DNA of 64,000 nucleotides from Candidatus Zhuqueibacterota bacterium (GCA_016926625.1 JAFGOE010000075.1:31566-95565); one strand, 5' to 3'. Shown: positions 45,847 to 54,881, counted from the stretch's first letter. Notes: generated by a model not told the origin, from the sequence alone. A program made the numbers and translations.

Positions 45847-46160
45847 CAAATATACAAAATCAAACAGTAAAAAGCAAGCAAAAAGTAAATTTATTTTAAA
45901 AAAATCGGGTTTTTAGGTTGGGGGGATCGCGCGCTGGAACCGTAAGCGTGATCACGAGCATATCAGGTGGTTAGCCGCAGGCGTGTATCATTGAACTTCG
46001 ATTTGACCTGTGTTATTCAGGTATACGATGCAGAATCGATTTCGACTTTGGATGCGATCAGTGCACCTGAACGTGTTATGAAATCTGGAGAAACGTATGG
46101 ATTGCGTGGCAAAAAAAATCCTGCCGCCTGTTCAACGCATTCAGTAAATCGTTAAGCAGT
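45847..46160. other. Intergenic region without recognised features
   Basis: A T/A-rich stretch at 45847-45910 is followed by a mixed-composition segment. Only a weak hairpin ACCTG/CAGGT near 46006-46022 was seen. A 62-codon + strand frame here has no ribosome-binding site and a low-quality translation. Confidence 0.35.
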
Positions 46161-46205
46161 CAAAAAAAAGGAGTGATCTGAGTAATCCTGTTTCAGGTTA
46201 CGATC
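46161..46205 (-). terminator. Terminator-like hairpin after the 61-residue gene
   Basis: On the - strand GATC-GTAACCTG and CAGGATTAC-GATC form a bulged stem around an AAA loop, and a run of eight T follows a few bases on (46162-46169). It begins about 6 bases after the stop codon of the small gene, which supports that gene being real. Confidence 0.6.
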
Positions 46206-46210
46206 GATGA

Positions 46211-46396
46211 TTAGTTGTCCAATTTACCCGTTAGTACGAGACGATATGTTCCGGTCTCGATATCAATTTTCTCGACGATAGCGGCAATTTCTTTGGAATC
46301 TTGCAGTAAGTTATTGAGCTGTCTTCGCAAACAGGAGGATGGAACTTCGATCTTCTTGATAATTTCAAGATCTTTGATCTCAAATCTTGGTATCAT
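46211..46396 (-). CDS. Small hypothetical protein, 61 residues
   Basis: The ATG at 46396 follows GGGAGGAAAT, a strong ribosome-binding site; the ATG six codons upstream has none. The product starts MIPRFEIKDLEII and has a single Cys in PSSCLRRQL. It ends in TYRLVLTGKLDN and is probably an alpha/beta fold. It has no signal peptide or membrane segment, and I recognise no family. A terminator-like hairpin follows it and a palindrome-rich region precedes it. It is isolated between rex and the acyl-CoA synthetase gene. Confidence 0.6.
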   Translation of the reverse strand: MIPRFEIKDLEIIKKIEVPSSCLRRQLNNLLQDSKEIAAIVEKIDIETGTYRLVLTGKLDN

Positions 46397-46465
46397 ATTT
46401 CCTCCCTCAGACATTAAGGAGATGAACGACTTATATTTAATTAAAATCTAATTTCGCTCTGGCAA

Positions 46466-46637
46466 AAAGAGCTCTTTGAAAAACTGAGATTTTATTGGAA
46501 ATATGAGACATGTCTCCATTTATTTTTAAGTGAAAATTAGATTCATTAAACAGGAGACTCGTCTCATGACAAAACTTAATACTGTTTTCTATTCTCAATA
46601 TAAATGAAGATCAATGGGAAAAATGTGATACATATCA
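46466..46637. promoter_or_regulatory. Four short palindromes upstream of the 61-residue gene
   Basis: Palindromes are AAAGAGCTCTTT (46466-46477), GAGACATGTCTC (46505-46516), GAGAC-TC-GTCTC (46554-46565) and TGATA-CA-TATCA (46626-46637). The second and third extend to TGAGACnnGTCTCC in opposite orientations (46504-46517 and 46553-46566). AATCTAATTT (46445-46454) and AAATTAGATT (46534-46543) form another inverted pair. They lie 50-240 bases before the small gene's start. The rest of 46397-46780 holds no gene. Confidence 0.55.
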
Positions 46638-46780
46638 AAAGTTACGATAGTAATTTAAATTTTATATGAGGCGGTCAGCGGGATGATTTGCCTGGAGTTA
46701 AAGCGAATGCAGGGAGAGGTAGCGCGCGTTAACAGACATCATCGAGCAGACAAAGGCTCAGTGATGTAATCTATGTGTAG

Positions 46781-46816
46781 ACAGAAAGCCGTCCGCATCT
46801 TGCGACGGCTTTCTGT
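46781..46816. terminator. Strong hairpin after the acyl-CoA synthetase gene
   Basis: ACAGAAAGCCGTC (46781-46793) pairs perfectly with GACGGCTTTCTGT (46804-46816) around a 10-base loop. It begins 22 bases past the stop of the - strand synthetase gene. There is no T-run beyond the stem on the - strand, so termination there is likely but not certain. Confidence 0.65.
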
Positions 46817-46837
46817 ATTTACAATGAAAGCTTAAGC

Positions 46838-48763
46838 TTAAAATTCTTCACCTAATCGGCTGATGATCGTTCTGTTCTGGTAGTTGAAGGCATCCTTTCC
46901 CTCGGCCGTGTACATGTAATCGATACGTTCTTGATAGAACTCGGCTATCTTCCAGCGCACCATTTTCATGGTGGAATTGATGAATCCGTTCTCCTCGGTG
47001 AACGGTGATCCTAAAATAGCGAACGTCGATGGGATCCACTTGCCGGGGAAGATTTTTTTCAGATGAGAATCCGTGCGATAGGTGTTGAGCAGATCGACGT
47101 AAAGCTGAATGGCGGCGCGCTGTCCCTCTTCTGTCTTCTTGGACAGGCCTTTATCCTGAAGGTAACTCTGCAGGACTGCATAGTTGGGAACGATGAACGC
47201 ACTGGTATATGGGTTCTGATTGTTATACAACATCACCTGATCGATGTAGGGAGATCCGCCGATGAGGCTTTCCTCGATACCCTCGGGACTGAATTTCTCA
47301 CCATCGTCGGAAATAAGGAGGCTCTTATATCGTCCGAGCACCATCAGGTAGCCATCTTTATCCATGTATCCCATGTCGCCGGTGTAAAGCCAGCCGTTTT
47401 TAATCGTCTCATCGGTCGCCTTTTGGTTCCTCCAATATCCTTTCATCACATTCTCACCCTTAATCACGATCTCCCCTGGTTGACCAGGAGGAAGTTCCTC
47501 ATGGTCCTCATTCCTGATGCTTATTTCGAGATTGGGCACAAGACGTCCCGAAGAGCCCATCTTTTGTGCACCGGGACAATTGGCGGAGATGATGGGTGAT
47601 GCTTCGGTTAATCCGTAACCCTGATAAACGGGAATTCCGATCGCCGTAAAAAAACGTTGGTATTCGAGATCGAGTAAGGCACCTCCTCCTACGAAAAATT
47701 CCAGCCGTTCACCGAACCCGGTTCGGACCTTTTTCAGTATGAGGTTATCGAATAGATGATATAGCGGAGACATCAGACGATTGCCATGCCAACGGTCATC
47801 GCGATAACCATCGCCCTGATAGGCGTAGGCGATTTTCAGCGCCGTTTGAAAGAGTTTCCAGACCTTTGCACCTTTAGCCTTTACCTCCTTCTCGATCCCT
47901 TTCTTAAAATTGGAGGAGAGTGCCGGAACGCTCAACAGAAACGAGGGCTTCGTCTCCTTCAGATTCACGGCGATGTTTTTCGTGGTCTCGATAATATTTT
48001 TCCCGGTGACCACTGACGACATGCTGGCGCCTTTGGACATGAGGGTGTATATACCTGCCGTATGCGCGAAACAATGGTCCCATGGTAAAATAAGAAGAGA
48101 TGTATAATGTTCAGGGATTTCGAACAACGCCGCTGCTTGCTCAATATTTGCCGTGTAGTTGCGATGGGTCAGAATGATCCCTTTCGGGTCGGCCGTGGTT
48201 CCAGAAGTATAACAGATGTTAGCCGCATCCGATTCCCTGACCGATGTAATTCGCTGTTCTAACTCACCACGACGCGTCTTCAGAAATTCCTCCCCGCGCC
48301 GACGCAGTTCGGAAATCGTGATCAGGTCGGGATCATCAACCTGGGTTTCGTCCAGCGTGATAATTTTCTCCAAATCGGGCAGATCTTTTTTAATTTTCAA
48401 CACTTTATCCAGTTGCCCGCCTGAGACAACCGCGAAACGACTCTGTGAGTGGCTGAAACGAAATTCTAACTCGGTCGAATGCTTTAATTTAACGGATAAA
48501 GGCACATCCATGGCACCACAGTAAAGGATGGCAAGTTCACAATATATCCAATCATTGCGTCCCTCTGATAACAGTGCCACCCGATCCCCATGCTTTAATC
48601 CTAAATCGAGCAGGCCTGCAGCGGTCGTTTCAACAATCGGTTCTGCCACCTTGTAAGTGTCAGCTACGTATTCGTCCCCTTTTTTCTCCCACATGAATGG
48701 ATTATCGGGAAATTGCATGACACTTTGACGAAATAATCGGATAAGTGTTCTCTGGTCTGACAT
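46838..48763 (-). CDS. Long-chain acyl-CoA synthetase (AMP-forming)
   Basis: AAGGAGAGAGG lies before the ATG. The 641-residue protein has the adenylate-forming signatures: CYTSGTTADPKGIILTHRN, in part YTSGTTADPKG, near residue 185; YQGYGLTEASPIISANCPG, in part GYGLTEASP, near 372; and the hinge region YTGDMGYMDKDGYLMVLGR, in part TGDMGYMDKDG, near 450. It activates fatty acids to acyl-CoA via acyl-AMP in the cytoplasm or at the membrane. It diverges from a tetR-family gene, an arrangement seen with fatty-acid regulators. One intergenic palindrome might serve both. Confidence 0.92.
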   Translation of the reverse strand: MSDQRTLIRLFRQSVMQFPDNPFMWEKKGDEYVADTYKVAEPIVETTAAGLLDLGLKHGDRVALLSEGRNDWIYCELAILYCGAMDVPLSVKLKHSTELEFRFSHSQSRFAVVSGGQLDKVLKIKKDLPDLEKIITLDETQVDDPDLITISELRRRGEEFLKTRRGELEQRITSVRESDAANICYTSGTTADPKGIILTHRNYTANIEQAAALFEIPEHYTSLLILPWDHCFAHTAGIYTLMSKGASMSSVVTGKNIIETTKNIAVNLKETKPSFLLSVPALSSNFKKGIEKEVKAKGAKVWKLFQTALKIAYAYQGDGYRDDRWHGNRLMSPLYHLFDNLILKKVRTGFGERLEFFVGGGALLDLEYQRFFTAIGIPVYQGYGLTEASPIISANCPGAQKMGSSGRLVPNLEISIRNEDHEELPPGQPGEIVIKGENVMKGYWRNQKATDETIKNGWLYTGDMGYMDKDGYLMVLGRYKSLLISDDGEKFSPEGIEESLIGGSPYIDQVMLYNNQNPYTSAFIVPNYAVLQSYLQDKGLSKKTEEGQRAAIQLYVDLLNTYRTDSHLKKIFPGKWIPSTFAILGSPFTEENGFINSTMKMVRWKIAEFYQERIDYMYTAEGKDAFNYQNRTIISRLGEEF

Positions 48764-48812
48764 CGTTCCTCTCTCCTTAATTTATTACAATTAATTATAA
48801 TAAGAATGATGG

Positions 48813-48987
48813 TTTCGATCATGGATACGAAAGTTTTTTAACCCTTTTATCAAATTAAAGAAATTATTATTAAATTGCAAATGATTTGTTTGAAGCTACC
48901 GATTTTATCCTTTATGGAGATGCTGATCCCACAAAATATCAAATCGATAACATTGTATCGTATTTTAATAAATTTCGTATACGAAAT
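48813..48987. promoter_or_regulatory. Divergent control region with perfect 16-bp palindrome
   Basis: ATTTCGTATACGAAAT at 48972-48987 is a perfect palindrome, about 60 bases before the tetR-family start. A related inverted arrangement TTTCG...CGAAA spans 48813-48832, 31-50 bases before the synthetase start. The first is the natural candidate for the TetR-family operator. It could control both divergent units. The rest of the 284-base gap shows no gene. Confidence 0.55.
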
Positions 48988-49047
48988 GAAACAAATCAGA
49001 ATAAAAACGTATAAATATATTGAAAACGTAATTATCAAGACTTCATT

Positions 49048-49629
49048 ATGAAAACGACAAGAAAATTCATTCACATTCAGAAGGCGGCGACGTCACTTTT
49101 CAAGCGATACGGATTTGATCGCGTCACCATCGAGGAGATCTGCCGCGAGGCGAACGTCAGTAAGATGACGTTTTACAAGTATTTTTCGAATAAGAAATCA
49201 CTTATCAAATACATTATCGCCGACTTAATCGATCAGTCGATGAGGGAATACGATGCGATCATGAACTCAGAACGAACGTATGATCAGAAAGTCCGCCTGC
49301 TCATTGAGAAAAAAATGCGGGATACCGACAGCGTAGGTCAGGATTTCGTTCGCGAATACCTGTTTAACAAGGACCCGGAGCTCAGGATGTTCATCGAAGA
49401 ACAGATTCAAAGACTGATGATGAAGGTGAATCAATTTTTTATAGAGGCACAGCGCGATGGACATATACGCTCGAACATCAAGCCCGAATTCTTACCATAT
49501 ATACTGAATCATCTAATTACCATGGCAGAAGATGAGACGCTAAACTCGATGTACAATTCACCTCAGCAGTTGGTCAGCGAACTGATTAATTTTTGTTTCT
49601 ATGGCATTCTGGAGAAGGAGAAAGAATGA
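49048..49629 (+). CDS. TetR-family transcriptional regulator
   Basis: The 193-residue protein opens with the TetR helix-turn-helix: AATSLFKRYGFDRVTIEEICREANVSKMTFYKYFSNKKSLI is shortened here to FDRVTIEEICREANVSKMTF and YKYFSNKKSL. The C-terminal helical ligand domain is unlike any specific family I know. Its stop overlaps the start of the barrel gene (ATGA), so it is the first gene of that operon. A 16-bp palindrome upstream is the likely operator. The inducer may be a lipid or exported compound, to judge by the neighbours. Confidence 0.92.
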   Translation: MKTTRKFIHIQKAATSLFKRYGFDRVTIEEICREANVSKMTFYKYFSNKKSLIKYIIADLIDQSMREYDAIMNSERTYDQKVRLLIEKKMRDTDSVGQDFVREYLFNKDPELRMFIEEQIQRLMMKVNQFFIEAQRDGHIRSNIKPEFLPYILNHLITMAEDETLNSMYNSPQQLVSELINFCFYGILEKEKE

Positions 49630-50789
49630 GCACACGTTCCCTTATCGCCCTGATCCCGTGGATGCTTGTCGCCATGCTAAGCTGCGCATACGGTAAGGCA
49701 CGAGAACATGAGTTCAACATAAACGGCCAATTCTCCGGTTGGATGTTAGTCAACGACCGTTCCGATTCGGAAAATCAATTGGGATTGCGATATATCCCTG
49801 AAATGATATACGAGAGACGTCTGACATCGAGCTGGCAATTGAGCGGAGCGGCGGCCGTCAATGTGTTCGATCTGGTGACATTTCACACGTTCAGGACCGC
49901 TGAGAACGATCATAAGCTCGATCTGTACCGGCTGTGGCTGAGATTATCTGCAGATCAATTTGAACTGCGTGCAGGTCTACAGAAGATTAATTTCGGAGCG
50001 GCTTTGCTGTTACGACCGCTCATGTGGTTCGATCAACTCGACCCACGTGATCCTCTGCAATTAACCGCTGGGGTGTACGGGTTGCTTGGACGGTACTATT
50101 TTCTAAATAACGCGAACGTCTGGCTGTGGGGATTATACGGAAACGACGATCTGAAGGGATGGGAAGTGCTGCCGACCAAAGAAAAAAGCATCGAATTCGG
50201 AGGTCGTATCCAGTATCCGTTCACCCGGGGTGAACTCGGTTTGACCTATCATCAACGTGACGCGGAGGTGTCTCCGGAACGGATCGGCATGGTATCGACT
50301 ACGGGTGAACAGCGCTTCATCGAGCGTCGATATGCTGTCGACACGAAATGGGATTTAGAGATCGGTGTGTGGCTGGAGAGCGCTTTAATTCATCGCGCGC
50401 TGGATGTTTCATCTCTTAAGTATCAGCAGTTGACAACCCTGGGCATGGATTATACCTTTGGTATCGGTAATGGGCTTCACTGCTTAGCCGAACACATGAG
50501 AATGGCGACCGCGGAACGGCTGTTTCGTGAACAGGAATCATATTCTATTACGGCGTTATTGCTCGATTATCCGATGACGGTTATGGATCAACTGGTGATG
50601 ATGCTATATTATGATCAGGAAAACGAAGACATTTATCGTTTTCTGCACTGGCAGCGTTTGTACGATAACCTCAGTTTGCACCTCATCGGTTTTATCAATC
50701 CGGCAAACAACATGTTGTACGATTCAAATATTATCACGAATCCTTTTTCGGGTAAAGGATTTCAAATTATGCTTGTTTACAATCATTGA
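49626..50789 (+). CDS. Outer-membrane barrel-like protein in ABC-export operon
   Basis: The ATG at 49626 overlaps the tetR stop and has GGAGAAGGAG nearby; an earlier in-frame start lies inside tetR. The 387-residue protein has a signal peptide (PWMLVAMLSCAYGKA). Strand-rich sequence follows (LRLSADQFELRAGLQKINFGAALLLRPLMWFDQLDPRDPLQ, in part FELRAGLQKINFGAALLLRP), a segment typical of porin-like proteins of FCB bacteria. It ends in IMLVYNH. It probably forms the outer-membrane part of the system. Function beyond that is unknown. Confidence 0.68.
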   Translation: MSTRSLIALIPWMLVAMLSCAYGKAREHEFNINGQFSGWMLVNDRSDSENQLGLRYIPEMIYERRLTSSWQLSGAAAVNVFDLVTFHTFRTAENDHKLDLYRLWLRLSADQFELRAGLQKINFGAALLLRPLMWFDQLDPRDPLQLTAGVYGLLGRYYFLNNANVWLWGLYGNDDLKGWEVLPTKEKSIEFGGRIQYPFTRGELGLTYHQRDAEVSPERIGMVSTTGEQRFIERRYAVDTKWDLEIGVWLESALIHRALDVSSLKYQQLTTLGMDYTFGIGNGLHCLAEHMRMATAERLFREQESYSITALLLDYPMTVMDQLVMMLYYDQENEDIYRFLHWQRLYDNLSLHLIGFINPANNMLYDSNIITNPFSGKGFQIMLVYNH

Positions 50790-50844
50790 ATGGCTTGGAG
50801 AAATAAACAAATAGGTTGCGATACTTAGATTAAAGGACGGAACT

Positions 50845-51552
50845 ATGGAAAATTCGGTTGTGATTCACACCATCAATCTGGTGAAGGAATTCCCTATGGG
50901 TACACAGAAGGTCATTGCGTTGAACGATGTAAATCTGGATTTTCATAAAGGAGAATTCGCCGGTGTCGTGGGTCCCAGTGGATCCGGTAAGACGACATTG
51001 CTCAATATAATCGGTTCATTGGATGACCCGACATCGGGAGATGTGATGACGATGGGCAAATCGATCAAGTCGCTGTCGCATAAGGAATCAGCGAGGCTGC
51101 GGAACAGGTACATCGGATTTATATTTCAGACGTTTAATCTGCTTCCGGTCTATACTGTGTACGAGAATGTCGAATTCCCTTTACTGCTTTTGGATTTGGA
51201 TGAGAAAGAGCGAGAAAAGTTAGTGTGGGAGGCTTTGGAATGGGTTAAACTGACCGACAAGGCCCAATCGAGGCCCAACCAACTCTCTGGCGGACAGAGT
51301 CAGCGAGTCGCCATTGCCCGGGCGATGGTGAAAAAGCCCGAGATCGTCCTGGCTGATGAACCGACAGCCAATTTAGACGCGGAAAATTCATATAATATTT
51401 TGGAAATGATGGAAGTGCTGAATAAGGAATTAAAAACGACGTTCCTTTTTTCGACGCATGATGAGAAGGTCATCGCGTATCTGAAGCGTAAAATAACACT
51501 GTTCGATGGAAGAGTGGTTAAGGACGAGATGGTGAGTCGAGACGATTCATAG
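50845..51552 (+). CDS. ABC transporter ATP-binding protein (LolD/MacB type)
   Basis: The 235-residue protein has all ABC motifs: Walker A GPSGSGKTT (about residues 39-47), Q-loop FQTFNLLPVYTVYENVEFPL (in part FQTFNLLPVYTVYENV), signature LSGGQSQRVAIARA, Walker B IVLADEPTANLD and H-loop STHD. These spellings are those of the LolD/MacB/FtsE group. It energises the two FtsX-type permeases just downstream. A typical role is pulling lipoproteins or other substrates from the inner membrane. A predicted ribosome-binding site GGACGGAACT lies before the ATG. Confidence 0.93.
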   Translation: MENSVVIHTINLVKEFPMGTQKVIALNDVNLDFHKGEFAGVVGPSGSGKTTLLNIIGSLDDPTSGDVMTMGKSIKSLSHKESARLRNRYIGFIFQTFNLLPVYTVYENVEFPLLLLDLDEKEREKLVWEALEWVKLTDKAQSRPNQLSGGQSQRVAIARAMVKKPEIVLADEPTANLDAENSYNILEMMEVLNKELKTTFLFSTHDEKVIAYLKRKITLFDGRVVKDEMVSRDDS

Positions 51553-51703
51553 TGATCGTGTGGTTTTAACATGACGATTCGGTAATCGATTCACAGAATA
51601 GTGAACCTTTCTTATTTTGTGTATTACTCATGATACTATCCATCGTCATGAGATGACGGTGAAGAAGAGAAATCGTTTTATAAAATTTTATAAAGGAAAA
51701 CAC

Positions 51704-52876
51704 ATGATAATTCCAAAATTGGCCTATAAGAACATCGTAGGGGCTGGACTGCGGACCTGGTTGAACGTATTCGTGCTCTCGTTTGCCTACGTCGCCATTA
51801 TTTGGACGCAGGGATTATACGAGGGCATGAACCGGCAGGCTTCGCGAGCAATGATCGATTATGAGGTCGGCGGCGGACAGTATTGGGTGGATGGTTACGA
51901 TCCGTACGATCCGTTTACGTTTGATGATGCTCATGAAAAGCTGCCGCTTCAATTGAGGCAGCTGATCGATCAAGACCGTGCAGCTCCCATTTTAGTCGCC
52001 CGCGGAACGATCTATCCGAAAGGTCGCATCATGTCAGTTCAGCTAAAGGGGATCGATCCGTCTCAGCAGATCATTGGTCTTCCATCATCGGTTCTTGATC
52101 AGTCAGATGGTGGGATACCTGCTCTCATCGGCTCGCGGATGGCGAAGAATTCAGGATTGACCAGGGATGATTATGTTACCTTGCGCTGGCGTGATGTGAA
52201 CGGGACATTCGATGCGCTCGATATCCATATTGTAGATGTCATGAGGACGACGGTTTCGACTATCGATGTGGGCCAGATCTGGTTACCGCTGGACAGCTTA
52301 CGCAAGATGACACGCCTGGAGAATGAAGCGACCATCGTGGTGATCGACAATGAGATGAACGATATTCCGACCATTGCAGGTTGGGAGTTCAAGGATCACG
52401 ATTTTTTGTTGAAGGATATCAGGGAAGTCGTTCAGATGAAGACGGTCTCCGCCTCGATCATCTACCTGATATTACTGGTACTCGCGATGATAGCCATATT
52501 CGATACGCAGGTACTGTCGGTCTTCAAGCGGAGAAAGGAGATCGGTACTCTGATGGCTTTAGGTATGACGCGTTGGCGCGTTGTCAAACTTTTCACACTC
52601 GAAGGTGCTATGCACGGCATTATTGCGATCGTCATCGCAGCCATCTATGGGATACCTCTGCTGATCTGGTTCAGCAAACAGGGCTGGGCAATGCCCCAGA
52701 GTATTGATGATTACGGATTTGCTATCGGGGAGAAGTTATTCCCGTCATACAGTCTGGCACTTATCGTCGGAACGATCGTCCTGGTGCTTTTAACGACGAC
52801 GATCGTAAGCTATCTGCCTTCTAGCAAAATATCTAAAATAAATCCTACTGATGCCTTGAAAGGAAAAAGTCTATGA
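51704..52876 (+). CDS. FtsX/LolC-type ABC transporter permease (first)
   Basis: The ATG at 51704 follows AAAGGAAAACAC and gives 390 residues; the upstream in-frame codons lack a site. There is an N-terminal membrane helix (TWLNVFVLSFAYVAIIW) and a large periplasmic MacB-like domain (about 45-270). Three C-terminal helices follow, including IIYLILLVLAMIAIFDTQVLSVFKRRKEIG, in part VLSVFKRRKEIGTLMALG, the FtsX permease coupling segment. The stop overlaps the next start by 4 bases. Confidence 0.9.
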   Translation: MIIPKLAYKNIVGAGLRTWLNVFVLSFAYVAIIWTQGLYEGMNRQASRAMIDYEVGGGQYWVDGYDPYDPFTFDDAHEKLPLQLRQLIDQDRAAPILVARGTIYPKGRIMSVQLKGIDPSQQIIGLPSSVLDQSDGGIPALIGSRMAKNSGLTRDDYVTLRWRDVNGTFDALDIHIVDVMRTTVSTIDVGQIWLPLDSLRKMTRLENEATIVVIDNEMNDIPTIAGWEFKDHDFLLKDIREVVQMKTVSASIIYLILLVLAMIAIFDTQVLSVFKRRKEIGTLMALGMTRWRVVKLFTLEGAMHGIIAIVIAAIYGIPLLIWFSKQGWAMPQSIDDYGFAIGEKLFPSYSLALIVGTIVLVLLTTTIVSYLPSSKISKINPTDALKGKSL

Positions 52877-54147
52877 TAAAGTTTCTGATAAAGGGACTCC
52901 TGAGAGATCGTTCGCGTAGCCTGTTCCCAATCATCGTCATCGCTGCCGGCGTCCTGTTAACGGTATTCCTCACTTGCTGGATGGACGGCGTGAAGAGCAA
53001 TATGGTATACACGAGTGCGATATTTGAGACAGGGCACCTCAGAGTGATGACGCGCGCCTATAATGCGGATATTTCCCAAATACCAAACGAACTGGCGATT
53101 ATCGGCATAGACGATCTTTTGGACACTCTGCAGGCCGAATATCCGGAGGTTTTGTGGAGACCGCGCATTCGTTTCGGTGGTCTGCTCGATATTCCCGATG
53201 AGTTCGGAGAAACCCGTGACCAGGCACCGGTGACAGGGCTTGGAATCGATTTGCTAAGTGCTGAAAGTCATGAAAAGGAAATATTGAATTTGGAGAAATC
53301 GATTGTAAGCGGCAGGTTGCCGCAGTCGCCAGGTGAAATTGTGTTAAGCGACCAATTTGCCCGGAAATTAAACGCCAGCCTGGGTGAGACTGCCACGTTG
53401 ATGGGATCGACGATGTACGGTTCGATGGCCATGTACAATTTTACGATTGTTGGTACTGTCAATTTTGGGATGACTGCTCTCGACAGAGGGACCATGATTG
53501 CGGATCTCGGCGATGTACAGGTCGCCTTGAACATGGATGATGCTGCCGGCGAGGTATTAGGCGTGTTCCGAGATATGCTTTATAAGGATGAAGAAGCTTC
53601 TATGATAGCAGGGGAATTTAATCGTGAGCATAGCGATGAGGATGATGAGTACTCACCGATGATGAAGACATTGAAACAGCAGGAAGAACTCGCTTCTTTC
53701 CTGGATATGGCATCGACGTTCATCGGTGTCATTATTTTCATCTTCGTCGTGGTCATGTCTATCGTGCTTTGGAACTCCGGCCTGATCGGTGGCATTCGTC
53801 GCTATGGCGAGATCGGCGTGCGCCTGGCCATCGGAGAGAGCAAAGGACATGTTTACCGGAGTATGATTCTGGAGAGCGTTGTCCTTGGTATTGCCGGGTC
53901 TGTCATCGGGACGATTATCGGACTTGCGTTCTCTTACTATCTGCAGGTTCATGGAATCGATATCACTTCTATCATGAGAAATGCTTCGATGATGATGACC
54001 AATGTGATGCGGGCGAGGGTGACACCTGGCAGCGCGTTCATCGGTTTTATTCCGGGTTTGATCGCTAATGTCATCGGGACGGCGATAGCGGGAATCGGAA
54101 TTTATAAACGTCAGACATCACAATTATTTAAGGAGTTGGAAGTATGA
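52873..54147 (+). CDS. FtsX/LolC-type ABC transporter permease (second)
   Basis: The 424-residue protein is built like the first permease: an N-terminal helix (FPIIVIAAGVLLTVFLTCW), a periplasmic domain (about 45-280) and a C-terminal FtsX block with IRRYGEIGVRLAIGESKGH and two further helices. The two permeases are only distantly alike and would form a heterodimer, as LolC and LolE do. Its last codons overlap the LolA-like gene (ATGA). Confidence 0.9.
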   Translation: MIKFLIKGLLRDRSRSLFPIIVIAAGVLLTVFLTCWMDGVKSNMVYTSAIFETGHLRVMTRAYNADISQIPNELAIIGIDDLLDTLQAEYPEVLWRPRIRFGGLLDIPDEFGETRDQAPVTGLGIDLLSAESHEKEILNLEKSIVSGRLPQSPGEIVLSDQFARKLNASLGETATLMGSTMYGSMAMYNFTIVGTVNFGMTALDRGTMIADLGDVQVALNMDDAAGEVLGVFRDMLYKDEEASMIAGEFNREHSDEDDEYSPMMKTLKQQEELASFLDMASTFIGVIIFIFVVVMSIVLWNSGLIGGIRRYGEIGVRLAIGESKGHVYRSMILESVVLGIAGSVIGTIIGLAFSYYLQVHGIDITSIMRNASMMMTNVMRARVTPGSAFIGFIPGLIANVIGTAIAGIGIYKRQTSQLFKELEV

Positions 54148-54881
54148 AACGAATCTTTTTTATAATGTATATGCTTAAGTGTTCATTACTCTTCGCTCAG
54201 CAGCCTGACGCCAACGGACTGTTGAAGCAAATTGACGATAATATGACGTCGACCAACAAAGTCATTGTATCCAGGATGGTCATTCATGACAGGCGAGGTT
54301 CCAGGACGATCGAATCGAAAAGTTACATCGAAGGGGTGGATAAATCGTTCACCGAGTACCTCTCCCCGCCTCGTGAAAAAGGTACTAAAATGCTGAAACT
54401 CGAAGACCAGTTATGGACGTACTCTCCTGGTACCGATCGTATCATACGCATATCGGGGCACATGCTGCGGCAATCGGTCATGGGTTCGGATATGTCGTAT
54501 GAAGATATGATGGAAGATCCTGAATTGCACCATCTATACGATGCGGAGATTGTGGGCGAGGAAAATATTGATGGCCGGGATTGTTGGATTCTGGAGCTCA
54601 AAGCGAAAAAACAGGATGTCGCTTATCACAGCAGAAAAGTCTGGGTGGATAAGGAACGTGATCTCATCATGAAGGAGAATCGATACGGAAGGAGTGGTAA
54701 ATTACTAAAGAGCACGCAGATCTACGATGTGGTCAGGCAGGATGATCGCTGGGTTCCCATCAAAATTGTGGTTAAAGACGAGTTAAAGCATGGCCAGGGA
54801 ACCGAATTTATCGTTCAAGAAATCCGGTTCGATGTCGACATACCCGTGCACATGTTCAGCAAAGCGAGTTTAAGGCGATAG
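54144..54881 (+). CDS. LolA-like outer-membrane lipoprotein-sorting protein
   Basis: The 245-residue protein has a signal peptide (MYMLKCSLLFAQQ) and matches the LolA-like family found beside ABC and RND exporters. Marks of it are MVIHDRRGSRTIESKSYIEG (in part HDRRGSRTIESKSYIEG), EYLSPPREKGTKML, WTYSPGTDRIIRIS and VGEENIDGRDCWILEL. It is periplasmic and probably carries a lipidated or hydrophobic substrate from the permeases to the outer membrane or barrel protein. It is translationally coupled to the second permease. Confidence 0.88.
   Translation: MKRIFFIMYMLKCSLLFAQQPDANGLLKQIDDNMTSTNKVIVSRMVIHDRRGSRTIESKSYIEGVDKSFTEYLSPPREKGTKMLKLEDQLWTYSPGTDRIIRISGHMLRQSVMGSDMSYEDMMEDPELHHLYDAEIVGEENIDGRDCWILELKAKKQDVAYHSRKVWVDKERDLIMKENRYGRSGKLLKSTQIYDVVRQDDRWVPIKIVVKDELKHGQGTEFIVQEIRFDVDIPVHMFSKASLRR

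Noticed and set aside
45967..46155. 62-codon + strand open frame after the rex promoter
   Set aside because: No ribosome-binding site, low-complexity unconvincing translation and no family resemblance; more likely chance.
48850..49074. 74-codon - strand frame between the acyl-CoA synthetase and tetR genes
   Set aside because: It covers the divergent promoter region with the palindrome, reads as Ile/Phe-rich AT-driven sequence and has no ribosome-binding site.
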